Positions 37,201 through 52,200 of a DNA stretch of 64,000 bases are shown piece after piece. The notes beneath the pieces were generated by a model that was given only the letters and a program-made list of their open reading frames with translations, was not told the DNA's origin and did no database searches. Each line of letters opens with the position of its first letter. Within the stretch, counting starts at the first letter, position 1. The DNA comes from Elmis aenea (taxonomy: Eukaryota; Arthropoda; Insecta; Coleoptera; Elmidae): the NCBI GenBank assembly GCA_947652605.1, contig OX393579.1, positions 51,342,970 to 51,406,969 on the forward strand, in the 5' to 3' direction. The translations under genes and the position numbers were made by a program.

Positions 37201-40200
37201 CAGCTTTTCAAGTAGATGTCATGAGGGGGACAAAAAAATTGTAGAACTAAATCAGAAAGTCAGAGCGAATAATATACTGGGCGTAAATAAGTTAAGCCAA
37301 AAAAAATTTATACATTCTTCAGAATAATCGGTTTATATTACAAGCATTTTTCTTCAAAAATGTTCTGGGCCTTCCATTTCAAATAACAAAGTAAAATCAT
37401 GAATATATGGAATCTATTTATTTACATATCTTGTCTAAAATTTCGTTTGTTAATAGGAGTGTTGGCACGCTTATTAAAAAAATTTAAATCTATATCTGTG
37501 TGGATGTTTTAAGATTACCGACAGTGGTTTTAACTTTTCCACTAGTTACACGTTGAAATTTTCCCGATTTTGAAGATAATCCGAAACTTTTCACAAATAG
37601 AAAGATGAATATTTGAGGCATCGTCTTTTCTTAAAATTAAATGCACTAATTTTCTGCACTACCAATTCAGTACTACTATAAGGCCAAACATTTATAACAT
37701 GTACCGTTTATTTATATCTATTTTGTCCGTATTTTGCATTTTCATGTGAATACCGCTATGTAGAGTACATAAAAAATCATATGGTACGGAGTCTTTTTTT
37801 CATGATTTCAGAAGATTTTAGATATTTTAGATTTCTAAACAAGAAGAACTCTATTGATTGTAGTGCCTTTTTTCATATATTCAATGAGCAAAACTTCTTC
37901 CTCGTCCAAAAAATTGGTTGCTATTAGCTTTCCGGCCGAAGACTGTGTTTTGGGTCTTTTTGGGGGATGCAAACTTTTGTGAACCCATTGCATAGATTAT
38001 TGTTAAGTAGGAGGATCCCAGTGATACATCTCAGTCTCATTCCCGGTAACAATTCGTGAAAAAAAAACTTCTTATCAGCCTCTCAAGCGATGCCATTTTC
38101 TTTGTCAAATTTTTTTCTTAACAAGTTTTTGCTCCGGCGTAAGGAGCTTTGGAGCATCCAACGCGCAGACACTTTCTTCATACCCAAATCTTCGTGCAAA
38201 ACTTTCCAAACAGTTGTTTTGGATACTCCAACCTCTCTGGCAATGAAATCAACTTCATCCGCCGATCTGACAACACCAAATCTTCAATTTTTTAAACCAT
38301 GTTTTCAGTTCTTGCCTCAACTGATCAACCCGACTGGATCATTCTGTATAGTGTCTGGGCCGTGCTCAGCAAAACAGCTTAGATCAAAATTTTACTAGGA
38401 ATAAAGATGGGGTTTTATTTCCACACACGTCCGTCATTCCTTTGATCGATAACTACTGAAATTACCAAATGAAAATACGTAGCTACGGTATTTTTTACCT
38501 GTTGATTGAACAATTAATTAAACGCCGTTTTTTCCTAGATTATTCAAATAAGCCACTATAAATCAAATACGCCTGTAAAATTAAAACCATGTTATATACT
38601 ATAACGAGTATTGAATTAATGCTAATTGCATAAAAAGTTAAATAAATTACCATAAACATTAATATTTAACTAGGATTAACAGCGCAATAAAACTAATTCA
38701 ATTTAAACCTCTATGTATCTTATCCATAATAAACTCGGTAATTTATATAATTGAAATAGAGCTCACGCCGTTTGCTCCATGCACAGTTTTGTCATTAAAC
38801 CTGCCAGGACAGCATCACCCTTTTTAAGCGCTAATGAGAGCCTCGCAAGTAGTTACTTAAATGAGTTTACACTTTTACAGCTGAGAACGATCCTATAATG
38901 ATATAGAAATCGCAGCGGGCGTGTCTGGTGGGTACTTGTCACGATATTCTCATGTTTCCTCAAACCCATTCCGGCCAAGTTTGATTTTAATCTCGACAAC
39001 ATGTTAAACCAAGGCTAACTTGTCCAATTTAAACTGTTTTAAAACCACAGTATCGACGTGTTAAATTGGATTAAAACGAACGTCTGGGATCTATTGCAAT
39101 TTGTTACAGAAACTAAGTTTTGTTTTCGGTTTGCGATCTGCGTTTCGTGTGGTAGTCGATAATCTGCAAGAAAAGTTCGAAAAATTATTTTGGTAAAGTG
39201 ATCAAAATTTATTTACTTGCTTTTGGCCGTTTAGCAGTTGAATTTCTTGTAATTATTGATTCACCAGACTTTTCTTTTAATAAGTTGATAGTGACATTAG
39301 TAGCATGACATGTGGCACCATCTTGTTGGAACCACGTGTCGTTCCAATCAGATTCATCCAGTTTTGGCCACAAAATTCTGTTAACGTCTTTCAGTTCGAT
39401 TTGTTATTGGTGTCACAAAATAGTCGCACGATAAAAAATTATCCTGTCCAACATAATATTTTAAACTTTTTTCATGCTAAATAGCACCATCGAAATTTCC
39501 ATTTAACAATAAGTCACACGTTAGTACTAACGATCAAACCTTTTAGTTACAAAACAGGTCAATAAGGTTACATTACAACAGAAAAAATGATTAATGAGCG
39601 AAAGGATACACACAGTTCTGTGATTTTCTCAGCATTTGAACAAACGAGTAAATGATTGTAAATAATTTGTTTTTGTTTAATATTGTTTAGTTATTACACG
39701 GAATAACCAGTTTTTATATTAAATTACATTTTAATCACCAGCGCTGTTTTACGGTTTAATACATTCTTCGTTTTTAGAGTCGATAAGTGTTATTAAAGGT
39801 TTGTTACTCAGAATGAATGGTGGTTTGGTACATTATAAAACATGCTACAATCTTAAGTTTGTTACACAATCAATGCAGTTTTTTAAATTCATAATAAAAC
39901 TAACTAAAACATGATTTTTAAAGACAAAAACATTCACAGGATAATTGTTAAGATGGGTTAGGGCTGAGCTAGTTTTTCCACGGATCGGAACGGTCGATCG
40001 GGCTGGGTTGTTGTTAAAACGGTTACCGAGAAAATATGGGTTAGGGCTGATATTCAAAATAAAGAAGTAATTACCGATTTTTGCAGTTTTTAGTAACAGA
40101 ACATGTTAATAATGAGAGAAGAAGTTTCGCTAAATTAACGATTAATGAGCATTTACTCTGCACGTTGCAATTTTCTGCTTTTCGCGTTATTTTTAGATCG

Positions 40201-43200
40201 AACTTATGAGCAAATTTTTCGCGAGAATAGTAAAATAAATCCAATTGCGCGCCAAACGGTGGCAGATACGAAGAAAAGTTAAGAGACGCTTTTTGTTTAG
40301 AATAAAATGCTCTACCCAAAAACAAGTTCGAGTTTGATTTTGAACAGGACCGTACTAGTTTTTATAAAATTTATTGAAACTGAACCCCCTCAACTCCGCC
40401 ACTGGTTGCTTGTGGGGCTTGACATTCTCACCGAATGTGGTTACCTGCAAGATAGGGCTGTATACCAAATTTGGTTCAAATATATTTACTGGTTCAGAAA
40501 GGGTTTAAAATTATCGATATTTTTTCGAAAACTTCAACACCCTGTATCTTTAAAATGAAGCGTTTTTGGACCCATGTTGATATAGAATATTCGCTTTATA
40601 ATAAGTTTTTGTATCGACTGTTAGTCCTGCTACAAAAAAGTGGACCACCCTGTAAATAAAGCATATTTTGCTTCAATTCCTTTTTTCTTGGATCTTCCCA
40701 TTCATTTATTTTTTCTACAGTGGGGTTTTACTATCTTTTCTTCAGTACTTTTATTTCTAATGTTTTCAAAATCTCTAATGATACTAAGCTAAAAACTTGT
40801 AATAACCTTTTACGTCTTATTACGCTTGTGGCAGCAGTCACATCTATCAAACAGAAATTTAAAACTTGATTAATGTTGTCGAATCTATCACCGTTCGAAT
40901 GGTACCCCAACCAAACCCGCTGTATAAAATATCCTGTTAACCAATTCCGCTAATATAATAATAAATTTAACGTGATAAATATCTCGGCGACATCGACGAA
41001 TTAACGGAGAAAATATTCCGAACGTATCCCGGTGTGTTTAGTAATGATTTGTAATTACCTTTTTATTTTTACAGCAAAAAGTCAAGTTTTGGTTCGCCAC
41101 GGGTGGTGCAGGATTTTGCCTCAGTCGAGCGCTCGCCTTAAAGATGATGCCAGTCGCCAGGTAACTAATTTTAACATTTATTTAAATCTCATTTAAACGG
41201 ATACACTACAAGTAGTCAACGTTTGTTCGAAGACCGGTTGTTTGTTTATTGCAACAGAAGTAGATTTTAATCGGGGATTTTATAATTTTAAAATGACGGT
41301 TCGGTTATATATGGTAATGCAGAACGCATATATTTCACGGTTTATAACACTGCATGTGTGAAATCTCGAACGGGTTCATTCAAATGTATATTAGTGACAA
41401 AGTCATGAGTTTTTTTTTACATTCTATTGCAATATCGACATCAATCATGTACGCAAGTGTACATAGGCACAAAACGGCACCTAATACACTTCCTCTTGGT
41501 CAATGTTCCCTCTAACTTTTACGAACTATAGTGCGCATTTTTTACGTCTGTGTAATTTGTGTAAAATCCAAGTAATTTGTGCGCCATTTCAAATTATACT
41601 TATTTACATTATTGATTTTAAAGTCAATTATGTCAGTAAAAAAATTTATTAAGAATTGTAACAAGATTTCAATTTCAAAAATGTTTATTTGAATGTTATC
41701 GTCATGTAAATCCATGCGCATAAAATTTGTTATAAAAGTTAACAACATGTAATATTTATATATTCATTCTAAGGATACATAAAAAACGTAAGAAAATTAT
41801 TTAATTTACTTAAAAAACTTAATACATAAAGAAATATGCTTCTGATTTCTAATTACACATATAATATTAAATTTTTTCTCTTCTATCTTTGCAATTTAAC
41901 CATTCCGAATATACATGATCTAGAATCTAGATTAATTTTGTTTCCATCACTTTGATATGATTTTACTCTCATCAGCATATCCAAATAAATTTCCCCTAAA
42001 CAATTTGTTTGCTTATTTTTTATTAAGTTCATCAAGCTTAAACCTCGTTCACAATCAACCCTAGATGCCAAAAATGTTTCACCAATATCCAATAATTTTG
42101 AAAGGTCCCGAAACTGCTCATTTTCCATTGAAAATAATACCATATCCATATCCGCAAAATCAATTTACTTTTGATTTTTTCTTTCACTGCGAATTTAAAA
42201 TCATTATATTATCTAATTATAGACGATTTATCGCTTAAAATGGTTTTATATTTTACACAAAGAGACTCGACTTCTGCAATGCCGTAATTAAAATCACATG
42301 TAAAATCACGCTGATAAATCAAATGTTGTCCATTTTTGTACTTCATTTTCGGGAAATCTTTCTTCTAAATGAAAACATGGCATGTTTATAAACGTTCACT
42401 TGGAACTTGTGTCAACTTTGATATTGTTCTTTCGAGCTTTATCAAGAATAATTTTTACTTCACTGCTCCATGGAACATTAGTTTGTTTGAAACATTGATA
42501 TGTTTTTATGAATTTTTCCACGAACCAATTGTTGGTGTTAGATGGCGCCGTTGGAAAATTTTGCACAATGAAACAAGTTCTTCCAAAATTCATTTAAAAT
42601 TCCCACGTTTGCTTGAAATTCAAGATTTTCTAATTTCTTTAAATAAAATTTTGAAATAAGATCATCCACATCTTCTTTAAAATATTAATTGAAAGAATCA
42701 TAATAATATTTTTGAATTTGAATATTACTGTGCGCGAATGTATTATCTCTGTACGCTAATTTTTTAGAGGGAACACTGCTTCTGGTACTCCTGAATTAAT
42801 TTCCTTTAATTTCGAATGTGCTTCATCTTGTTTGATTCTAAAGTGTTTTTCTGAGATCATGACCAACGAGAGGAAGGAGAGCGAAGGGGTAAAATTTCCC
42901 ACAATTTGACCTTTGTCTAAGCAAGCTATGAATACCAAACTTTAGGTTGATAAATAAGAGTTGCAAATAATTTAGATTTTCAGAATTAATCGGGGTTTTA
43001 CGCTATTAACATTCTTTAGATACTTGATTAACCCTTTCAATACGATTTTTTTAATTTCAATATTTTAATATTAATTCAATCTACTTAATTTTTTTTATGT
43101 TCTGTGACACCAAAGAACATAAAAAAAAATTAAAATTTATAAAACTATTAAATAGGAGTAATTTTTAATTATAAAGATATACAATGGAACATTATGTCCC

Positions 43201-46200
43201 AACAGTATAGAACAGTGGGTCGTTTTCGTCCCAACAGTGTTCACCATGTGCACTTCTCAGCGCCTGTGGCCAAACAGAACAAATTTATTCGTTCAATCCA
43301 ACTTGTCACGACTGTCTTTGGTGATGTTGACCATAAAATACTAAAATCCCAAATCCCTATACATTTGTAAGCATTTAATACATGTTTAGTATATGTGAAA
43401 ATGTCTCTGGGACTATATGTCCCTACAGGGCTGAAAGGGTTAATTGGACGTAGGCAGGATGGGGGGGGGGGTTACTAAAGATATTTTTTTTTAGGCCCCC
43501 AGTCTCTTTTGTTGATGCTTTTATTGAGGGCCTTAGTTTGGCTATAAACAACGTGTATAAGAAGTTTGAAGTAATTTGCTTTAGTTTTAACGAAATTGAT
43601 TTTTTGGTCTATTTATTGCGATCCTATGGGGGGAGGTTCTGACCCCCTCCTAACTCCCACCTTCCTACGCCACTGGGAAAAAATGATCTTCTTGAACTCG
43701 ACGGAAATAAAATAATTTTGATTTATTGTTCGTGTAATTCAATTTAGCTTTAATTTTTACCAACGAAATGTAAGTTTTCCGGAAGGAAATAGCTGAAGTA
43801 CATTCTGAAATACACTTGCACTTGCATAATATCAACAATAGGTTATTGGTTTTCGCAGAAATATTGCCAAAGACACCGAATACCGTTCGCGATTAATCTG
43901 GTGGTCGCGTACGGCGAATGTCAAGTGCAAACCACGCGGCGAACCTGAGTGCTTCGACCATCTGGGGTGCATATTACTGTTTTAAATTGCAAGCGTATAT
44001 AAGGAACACAATCACAACCATGCAAATCGAGACGTACCTGATCGCATAACTTAATAAAGAGGTAATCAGGTGTGGCAAACAAACATCGCGAGCAACCTGT
44101 GCATTCCTCCACGTAATCCAATACAAAACCCGATTCGAGTTGTTTTCGAAACGAAATAACCACAACTAAGAAGTAATTTAGCAGTTCCCAGCCAATCGCA
44201 CAAAATTCGTTTCACTTACCAATTTATAAAGAAAATAACCGTGACATATAAGGCGTAATACCACCAAAATCGATTGTGTCGGTCGGATGCGATAATTGGG
44301 TCTAGCCATTGTGCAGAATAATTTCGATAATTCGAAATATGCGTCCGGCGTTGGTCAGTCACTATAACGAGACCATAAAATAGCGCGATTCTGCCGGACG
44401 CTGAGTTAGAAGTAAGCCGAGTATTTCATAATGAGATCTAGCGGCTCACTCTCAAAGCTGATTAACATTGGTGACTACCGATTAAGAGAGATATTCCGTA
44501 AAAACGAAGGCCCTGGTTTTCCGGTAGGAGTAGACAAAAAATCGCTTTGTTATGGCGCGCTTTTCGGTACGTAAACGAAAAAATTTTAAATGGAACGCCA
44601 ACAATTATTACAATGAAGATTTTTCAAGTATACTGAAACATCTAAAGGTTGCCGGTAGATTTATTAATGTAATCCTACACTAACATGTTAAAATTGTATG
44701 AAAAGTCGTAAGTTTTTGCTGATATCAGGGTCAAACTAAATTTATTGAGAAAACGCGTTTAATATTTCCTAAGATTTGGCTCTTAATTTTCCATTTTTAC
44801 TGTCCACAGTTTAAAAGCTCCCAAGTTTATGTTCTTTTGGAAGATTTGGTTTATAAACATGATCTATGCTTGTTTTTCATTAACATATATCTTCTTACTT
44901 CTTAACCTTCTTGTACCTTTCGGTATGCTTTTCTGTTTCTGTATTAAGTTTCACCACTTCTGCCTATCGTTAGCTAATTGTGGCAGCTGATTCCTTTTTC
45001 TTACAGTCTCTGCCTGACTTCTTTTTCCCATTTTATTCTTGGTCTTCCTCTGTTTCTTTTGTTCCTCCATCTTCTTTTATTAGGTTTTTTAATACCTGTT
45101 GAAAAGTTTTTGATTGCTCGCATATTGTTCTTCCATTCTTTTTCCAAAGTCCTCCCAAGTCTTTGCTTTTGCTTGTAGCACAATCCGTTTAGCCTTTTCT
45201 CTTTGTTGTTTATTATTTATTAATATATAGGTATGTATACATATAATATGTTTCCTTTCTATCCATAGGGTGTAAGGGTGAAGTTTTTCCATACAACCAA
45301 AATTAGTTCTTTATAAAATGTTTCCAGTTCTTTCTATTCTGTGCTAGATTCTTTGCTTCCACCCACGTTTTTCCTTATTTCTTCAAGATTTTTTTCAGTG
45401 CGTTGTTCCAACTTTTCTTTGGTCTTCCTCTTTTTCTTCTACCTGGAATTTTACTTTCCCATATTCTTTTAACTGGTATTGAGCTGTTCAATCTTTGTAA
45501 GTGTCCCCACCACCCAAGTTGTCTTAGTTCTATGAATTCTTCTATGGATTCTATCTTTAATTCTTTTCTTATTTGGACTTTTTTAATTCTTTTTTTGTTG
45601 TTGCTCATTTCAACCTCCTTAAGTATTTCATCGCGGCTGCTCTAATTTTACTCTTATCTGTTTTGATAACACCCATGTTTCGCAGCCATAAGTGAGTATT
45701 GGTCTGTAGATTGATTTATATACTTTAATTTTATTTTTTTTAGATTCTTTACTTATGAGTCCTTTACTCAGTGCAAAATATGCTCTATTAAACTTTTGTA
45801 TTCTATTGTTCAGTTCAATATCTTGTTTTTCTGTTTCTTCTAACATAATTCTTAAGTATTAAACGTTGTTACCCTGTTTTATTAGTTCTCCATTCACCCT
45901 AATTTGTATTTAATCTTTTTCGTTTGGAACTACCATGATTTTAATTATGTTTTTGTTCATTTTCATTTCATTTTTCGTTCTAGTTGTTTAGGTTTTCTTC
46001 TAGGTCCCTTTGACTTCCTGCTATGATAGCTATATCATCTGCGAAAGCGCATTCTGTTACATTAATACGTTCTAGTTGTCTGTACCCAATATAGATGGGT
46101 TTTCTTCCTGCTTTGTTTTTCTACATAGTTCATCCATGTAAGTAATAAATAGCAATGGGCTCAAGCTTTCTCCTTGTCTCACTTCTTCTCGTGTTGTAAA

Positions 46201-49200
46201 AGCCTCCGACTTTGTTCTTTTTTATTATACAGTTTCTGGTTTCTTTGTATGGGCATTTGTGACTCTGATTAGTTTGCTGCTAACATTTCTTTTTTGTTAG
46301 CTTTATCAAATTTTTGTTTGGTGAACTTTATCAAACGTCTTTTCCATGTCTAAAAAAGCTAGATAAACCGTTGATCTGGTCAAATTTCCACATATGATTT
46401 CTTTAATGCAAACACGTGATCATGCTTACTTCTGACTTTCTGGAATCCACTTTGCGTTTCTGTTAATGTTGTTCTATTTTCTTACATAGTCTCTTTTCAA
46501 TTATTTGTTTAAATAATTTCATTGTTGTACTTAGTAGAGTAATTCATCTGTAGTTGTTGGAAGTTCAGTAATCTATATATATGTATAAAAGAGCTTGTTT
46601 GTTTGTTTGTTTGTTCGCTATAGAATCCTAGGTCCGTTGACCGATCGGGACCAAATTTTGCACAGTTACTATTTAGGACCTTGCAGATCTAACTTTAAGT
46701 ACAAGCACATATTAAAAAAAATTACTTGGACGGGATTCGATCTTACGTCGATAAATACCTGGCCATAACACAATACGGCGCGGTGTAGGTATTTCACAGG
46801 TAAAGATTGTTTTGTATACAATTAGTAATAAATGTACATGAAGTATTATTTTTATTAGTACATTTTTGAATTGAAACAAGACGAAAGAAAATAAATTTGA
46901 ATTATTATTCAATTTTTAAGCAATAAATATTTATTTTTTAAGAAATTATAAGAAAATGAAAAGATGATTGATCAGAGTATGTAATTTGTGTATGATTTGG
47001 AATTATTGGGCTTATTCAAGTTAAAAAGGTAATTAGTAAATCTGCTACTAAAGAAGAGAAAAGAGTCTCGGCCGCGCTTGCAGTCTGTGATTGATAAGAG
47101 AGAATAATTTTAATCACCCGTGCAACGCCGGGTAAATCATCTTGTTAATAAGAAAGATGAAAATGCAGACTCACAGAGGTAAGTTGTTGCAAATGGAACT
47201 AAAATATTTAAGGTCATCTTTGTTAGTTTTGTTGCTTTATCCAAAATTTTGAAATATTACTACTAGAAAATTCCGATTTAGGCGTTGAATCTGATCTCAT
47301 GTCAAGTAATTCCTTTTGTGATTTTGAGAGCAGATGACCAAATTGTATATTATTACCAAATGGTGTTCTCATCCAGTCGTGTTCTTTATCTCGATTCAAA
47401 CTCGGAAAATATATTTCAAAGAAATTCGTTAATTCTGTGATCGTTTTTTAAATACCTGTTGATAATGATATGTTTTATTTTTTCCAATAAAGTCGTGTAA
47501 AGAAATACACTAATTGTTTTTGCTTGCACAAAACATTTGGATCATACGGAATGTTTTCTTGAAAAGCTTTAAGTCTAGTATTCAGTTTCAATATATTAGT
47601 ACTTTTTACCTGAAGAGAGAGATTCTTAAATTCGTTAATTTTTTCGAAAAAGTCTATGAGATAGGAAATAAGACACCCCAATTTGAACACAGAAATGAAC
47701 TGCTAATTTTCGTAATCTACTGAATACTTCAGCTATACATTTTTCCATGTACCATGTCGCTGTAAAAGTTTTCTGTGCATCTAGCCCAAAGGCAAACTAT
47801 TGTTATTATTAAAATTATAAATTATATATTATAAACTAAAAAAAAAAAACTTGAATGAATATTCAGTAATCTAAACTACATTTTATCTCTTAATTACGAA
47901 ACCGTAAACAATGTTTATTAGCTACCGTCCTTGTCGATCAATTTATTACCTTGTTCAGTTAATTTAATTAATGCCGTTACGAAAAAACATTTTAATTTAA
48001 TATCGACTGTCTTTGTTACCTCACAACCGATTGACAGTTTTACGTCTTACCGTGGATGGGATTTAAAGTTATAGATTCAGAAACACTAATTAATTGTATT
48101 ATTTTCTGGAATTAAAAATTAATTAAAGACAAAACCCATATTTTATTTTAAGCTGTCGTTTCTTGATGTCTTTTGATGTCATTATCTTCATGTATCGACA
48201 AAGTTAGTTTAGCAAAAGGTGGAATATGTTGGGTAACAAAATTTTTATGCCAATACCACTATAAAACTAGTCAATAAAAAAAATTTATGTACACCCTCCA
48301 AAACACAGCCGGGTAATCGAGTATGTATTCTTTACGTTGGTTAAATGAAAGTGTTTGAGGTAGACGTCGGGTTCGATTTTTAAACGTGCGGACCGAGTTT
48401 TTGTTCCCAAATCGAAACATTCCAAAAGAATCCGACAAATCCAAACGTGCTCTCTTAATTGACAGCTGATTAGATAGTCCCATGCCATTAATCTAGTTAG
48501 TAATTCGGCTTTTATTTGGTCCCCTTTAAAGTCGAAAAATGTTTGAAATGTTCACAGATAAAAATTAATGAGTAGCACAAAAAGACGGGATCCAATTAAG
48601 CAGCGTGTGGGTTGCCGTGGCGCGTCTTTGGGGCCAAAAAGTAAAACGTTAAGTTTTATAACCCTGTAAAATAACGAAAACGACAGTAACGGCCGGTCCT
48701 TACCTAACAAATTATTTTTTAAGTCGTTCACAAAACTCTCGGCACGGAATTAAATCGTCAATAAGTTTACTAATGGTCTGGGATAATTCGATCCGAGGAA
48801 ATAAAATTGTTTAAAAGTGCACGAATACGATAGCTTGGCATATTTTATAAGACGCATAACGGAACAGGCATTTCGATCGTTCGAAAAAACTAATAATACC
48901 CATAAAAATTTCGTTAATTATCAGATCGTTTTTAAAACAGTTATACCATAAAAGATACCGCCCTATAAAAATCAGCATTCAAATTTATGTGTGTTTAATA
49001 TGTTCTAAAGGTGAATAAACTATTAAAAAAATGATTAATGCAAGTTATGATCAATATTTGTTCCGTAAAAACTAAACTGTTATGAATATATTATAATGCA
49101 CAGTTTTATAATGAAAAGATAAGCCCAAAGTTTGTATTAAAAATTGACTTTTAGATATTTAAATGTAGACCTTTAAAAAAATGCATTGTAGGGAAAATAA

Positions 49201-52200
49201 AGGTTTATACAGGGTGGTCCACAGAGAAGGGTCACTATTGGAATCTCATAAACGGTAAGGGCTACAAAGAAGTTTAAATTAGACAAATTGTTTCATTTTA
49301 GGAGACCTATTCAGTGATTTTGCATTTTTTTAAGGTTATTTCGGTTATTTTTGAAAATAGACATATAAAATATTATATCATTGTAAAGAAAAAAAAAAAA
49401 TCTTTAAATCTAAGTCATGTCCTACTACGACTGCCATTTAAAAAAAATTGTTTTGTCAAATATCTCGCACGGTAATTTATAAATAAAAGTCTATCGCTAT
49501 CTTATAGCAAACAAAATCTACAAAACATTTTTCCTTTGGTGTTTTTGTGTATTCGCAACAATAGCCGAGATATTTAGGTTTACAAATTTGGATCGATTTC
49601 GGTTTTCTCGTTATATCTCGCAAGCCATGGAATTTTTAAACAAAACAAGATCTTGTTTAAAATACACTCCTAAATAGCTAACTTTTGTTCCATTTAACCA
49701 ACCTTGTAATTTCGTTATTTACGGAGATAGCAATAGTGTCCTATGGAAAAGTGAAACACCGTGCATATGAACAAAAGAAAAAGTTGACTATCGCCAGACA
49801 TATTTCATCGTGGAAAAAACATTTGAACGTCATTCCATAAAGAATTTTCCATGATTTACAAAAATATACTCTAAGATTTATGGGGGTTATCTCTTAAAAT
49901 GACAAAGTTATAGGGATGCAACAGTTAAACTGAATCACCCTGTATAGTCTCAATACCGTGTCATTCCGGTATTAAAATTGACATCGTACTTTTAACAACG
50001 CAACATCTAACAAACTGTTTATTTTTAAATGCGATACAGTTCCATAAAATCGTAACAAATGCGTGGCGATACTAAGTTAAATCGAATTCCGCTTTGTTTC
50101 TGACTTTAGGGACGGAAAATTGGATTTCTTGTGAACGTTCGCGACCCAAAATGTGCTGATCATTGTACAAAATGAGTGAGATGAATAGACCGGCGAGGAT
50201 CTCGATGGTTATCATCCCTCGCAATTTTAAGATAATGATGGGCCCTAGTTCTTTATATAAGGAGCGGTGTCCGCACACCACCTGCCGCTGCATTTTATTA
50301 TGGCCGCATGCACGTGTTTCGTTTGCCTAGGACCACACCAGCCCACTAGATCGACCTGCTGCTTTATGTTGAACTTAATATTAAGTTGATTAAAAGCACG
50401 CGGTCGGAGCGTGGGCGCTTTAAAAGAATTAAACAAGAATTCTTATACAGGGTGTCCCAAAACGTTAAGGTACAACTTGGTTGTTAATAGGTTTTTTGTA
50501 TTCGTTTACTTAAATTTAATTTAAACTTTTAACTTAAAGCAAATAAATATTAGAAACAAAAACATTTAGCTTTAAGGCCTGGCGCGCAAAGGCGATATTT
50601 TGGCGGTAATTTTTAATCGCTCAAAATAAATCGCTCTAAAGTAAATGAGTGTGAGTGAGCCCACGGACGATTTTAAAATCACAACGATTTTAAAATTGCG
50701 TTCAGAGCTATTATACACATGTTTTAATGCTTGTGCGCTCACAGACGATAAACCGAGCTCGGTGGCTGGTTGTGTTAACAGCCTAACTTGCAATCGGAAG
50801 GTCATGGGTTCGAATCCCAGGGCCGACTGTCATTGTAGAGGTTTCAGGTGGTTTCATATACAGTTAAGGCAAATGCTGTGGCAGTTCATCCACCTATCCT
50901 TGCCCATCCTTGATTATCCACATCCTTACCCATTATCCTTGTACCTCTATGACTGAAGAGGGGGTCAACCCCCGTATAGCAGTCTGCCGCGCGAGCGGAA
51001 CCACACACAGACGATAAATAGCTCTTACCGTTTACGAGATCCCAATAGTGGCCCTTCTATGTGGACCAACCTGTATAAACCTTACAATAACAAATTCTTA
51101 TCAAAAATTCATTATTTTCTTAATTAAATATGTTGAACATTATTCAATCGATCGATTCTGGTTGGCCTCTCAAATTTCAGTAAAACCGCTAACTTTTACG
51201 GTTCAACTGCTTCTGATTATTAAAAACTCCCAACTCATCAGCGTTCATTAAAGAAATATTAAGTGCTGAGTTTTAATTTTCAAGCCAGAATTAAATATGC
51301 AAATCCTCATCAAAAAAATTAACTAACATTTCAACACGATATACATAAAATAACTGTTACAACCATAAAAATTAAATTAGGTATTCATAAGGTCAATTTA
51401 AAACGCGTCATAAAAAGGCACTCGTCAGAATGTTTAATCAAATGACGGAAATAAAAGGCTGCAACGAGTTTGAAGTTAAGAGAATCATTACGCCAATTTT
51501 CGTTCGTTTTTTCCATTAACTCGCAAGACGAAACAAAAGCAAAACCGAAACCGCATTTATAATGAATGAGACCGTACGTGCTCAACACGGACAAAACACA
51601 GACCTCGGGGGAAATTTGACCTGAGCCAGTTAATTTTTTATATCACTATTAAAAGTATTGAGTCTTGTTCTGATAACGCCAGGGAGCCAGCCACTGATTT
51701 ACAAAAAAAGAACGTACAAAATCGTATGAAACGCCACCGTGTTCCAATAATAATCAAAGTTTTTAGAAGTCGTTTACATTAACAGCATTTAAGTATATTG
51801 TAATCGCGATTTAGAGCAGCGATTCTTAACCTGGGGGCCGTGAGAGATTTTAAGATCCCTGTAGATAATTGTACGTAGAATTAGAAAAAAATATCTTAAA
51901 GGTCATGGTACACTCGGTTTAGATATAAACCAGCTGCTTTTTTTTTTAATGGCAACCATAGTTGGCTATGGGTTCATCAAAGAGCTTATTTTTTTCTGAT
52001 TGCAAAGGGTTGTCATATCTATTTTTATTGCTTCTCTTAAAATATGCAAAAACCAAAACTATTACTAAATAGTATAAGGGTGCCTTGGATTTGGACAATA
52101 ATGTCAAGTTTTCTTGTTTTATATCTCATCATCTGAAACAATTGAAAATACCAGCAAAAATAATTTTATTGGACAATAACAAATTAAAAACTTTACGGCT

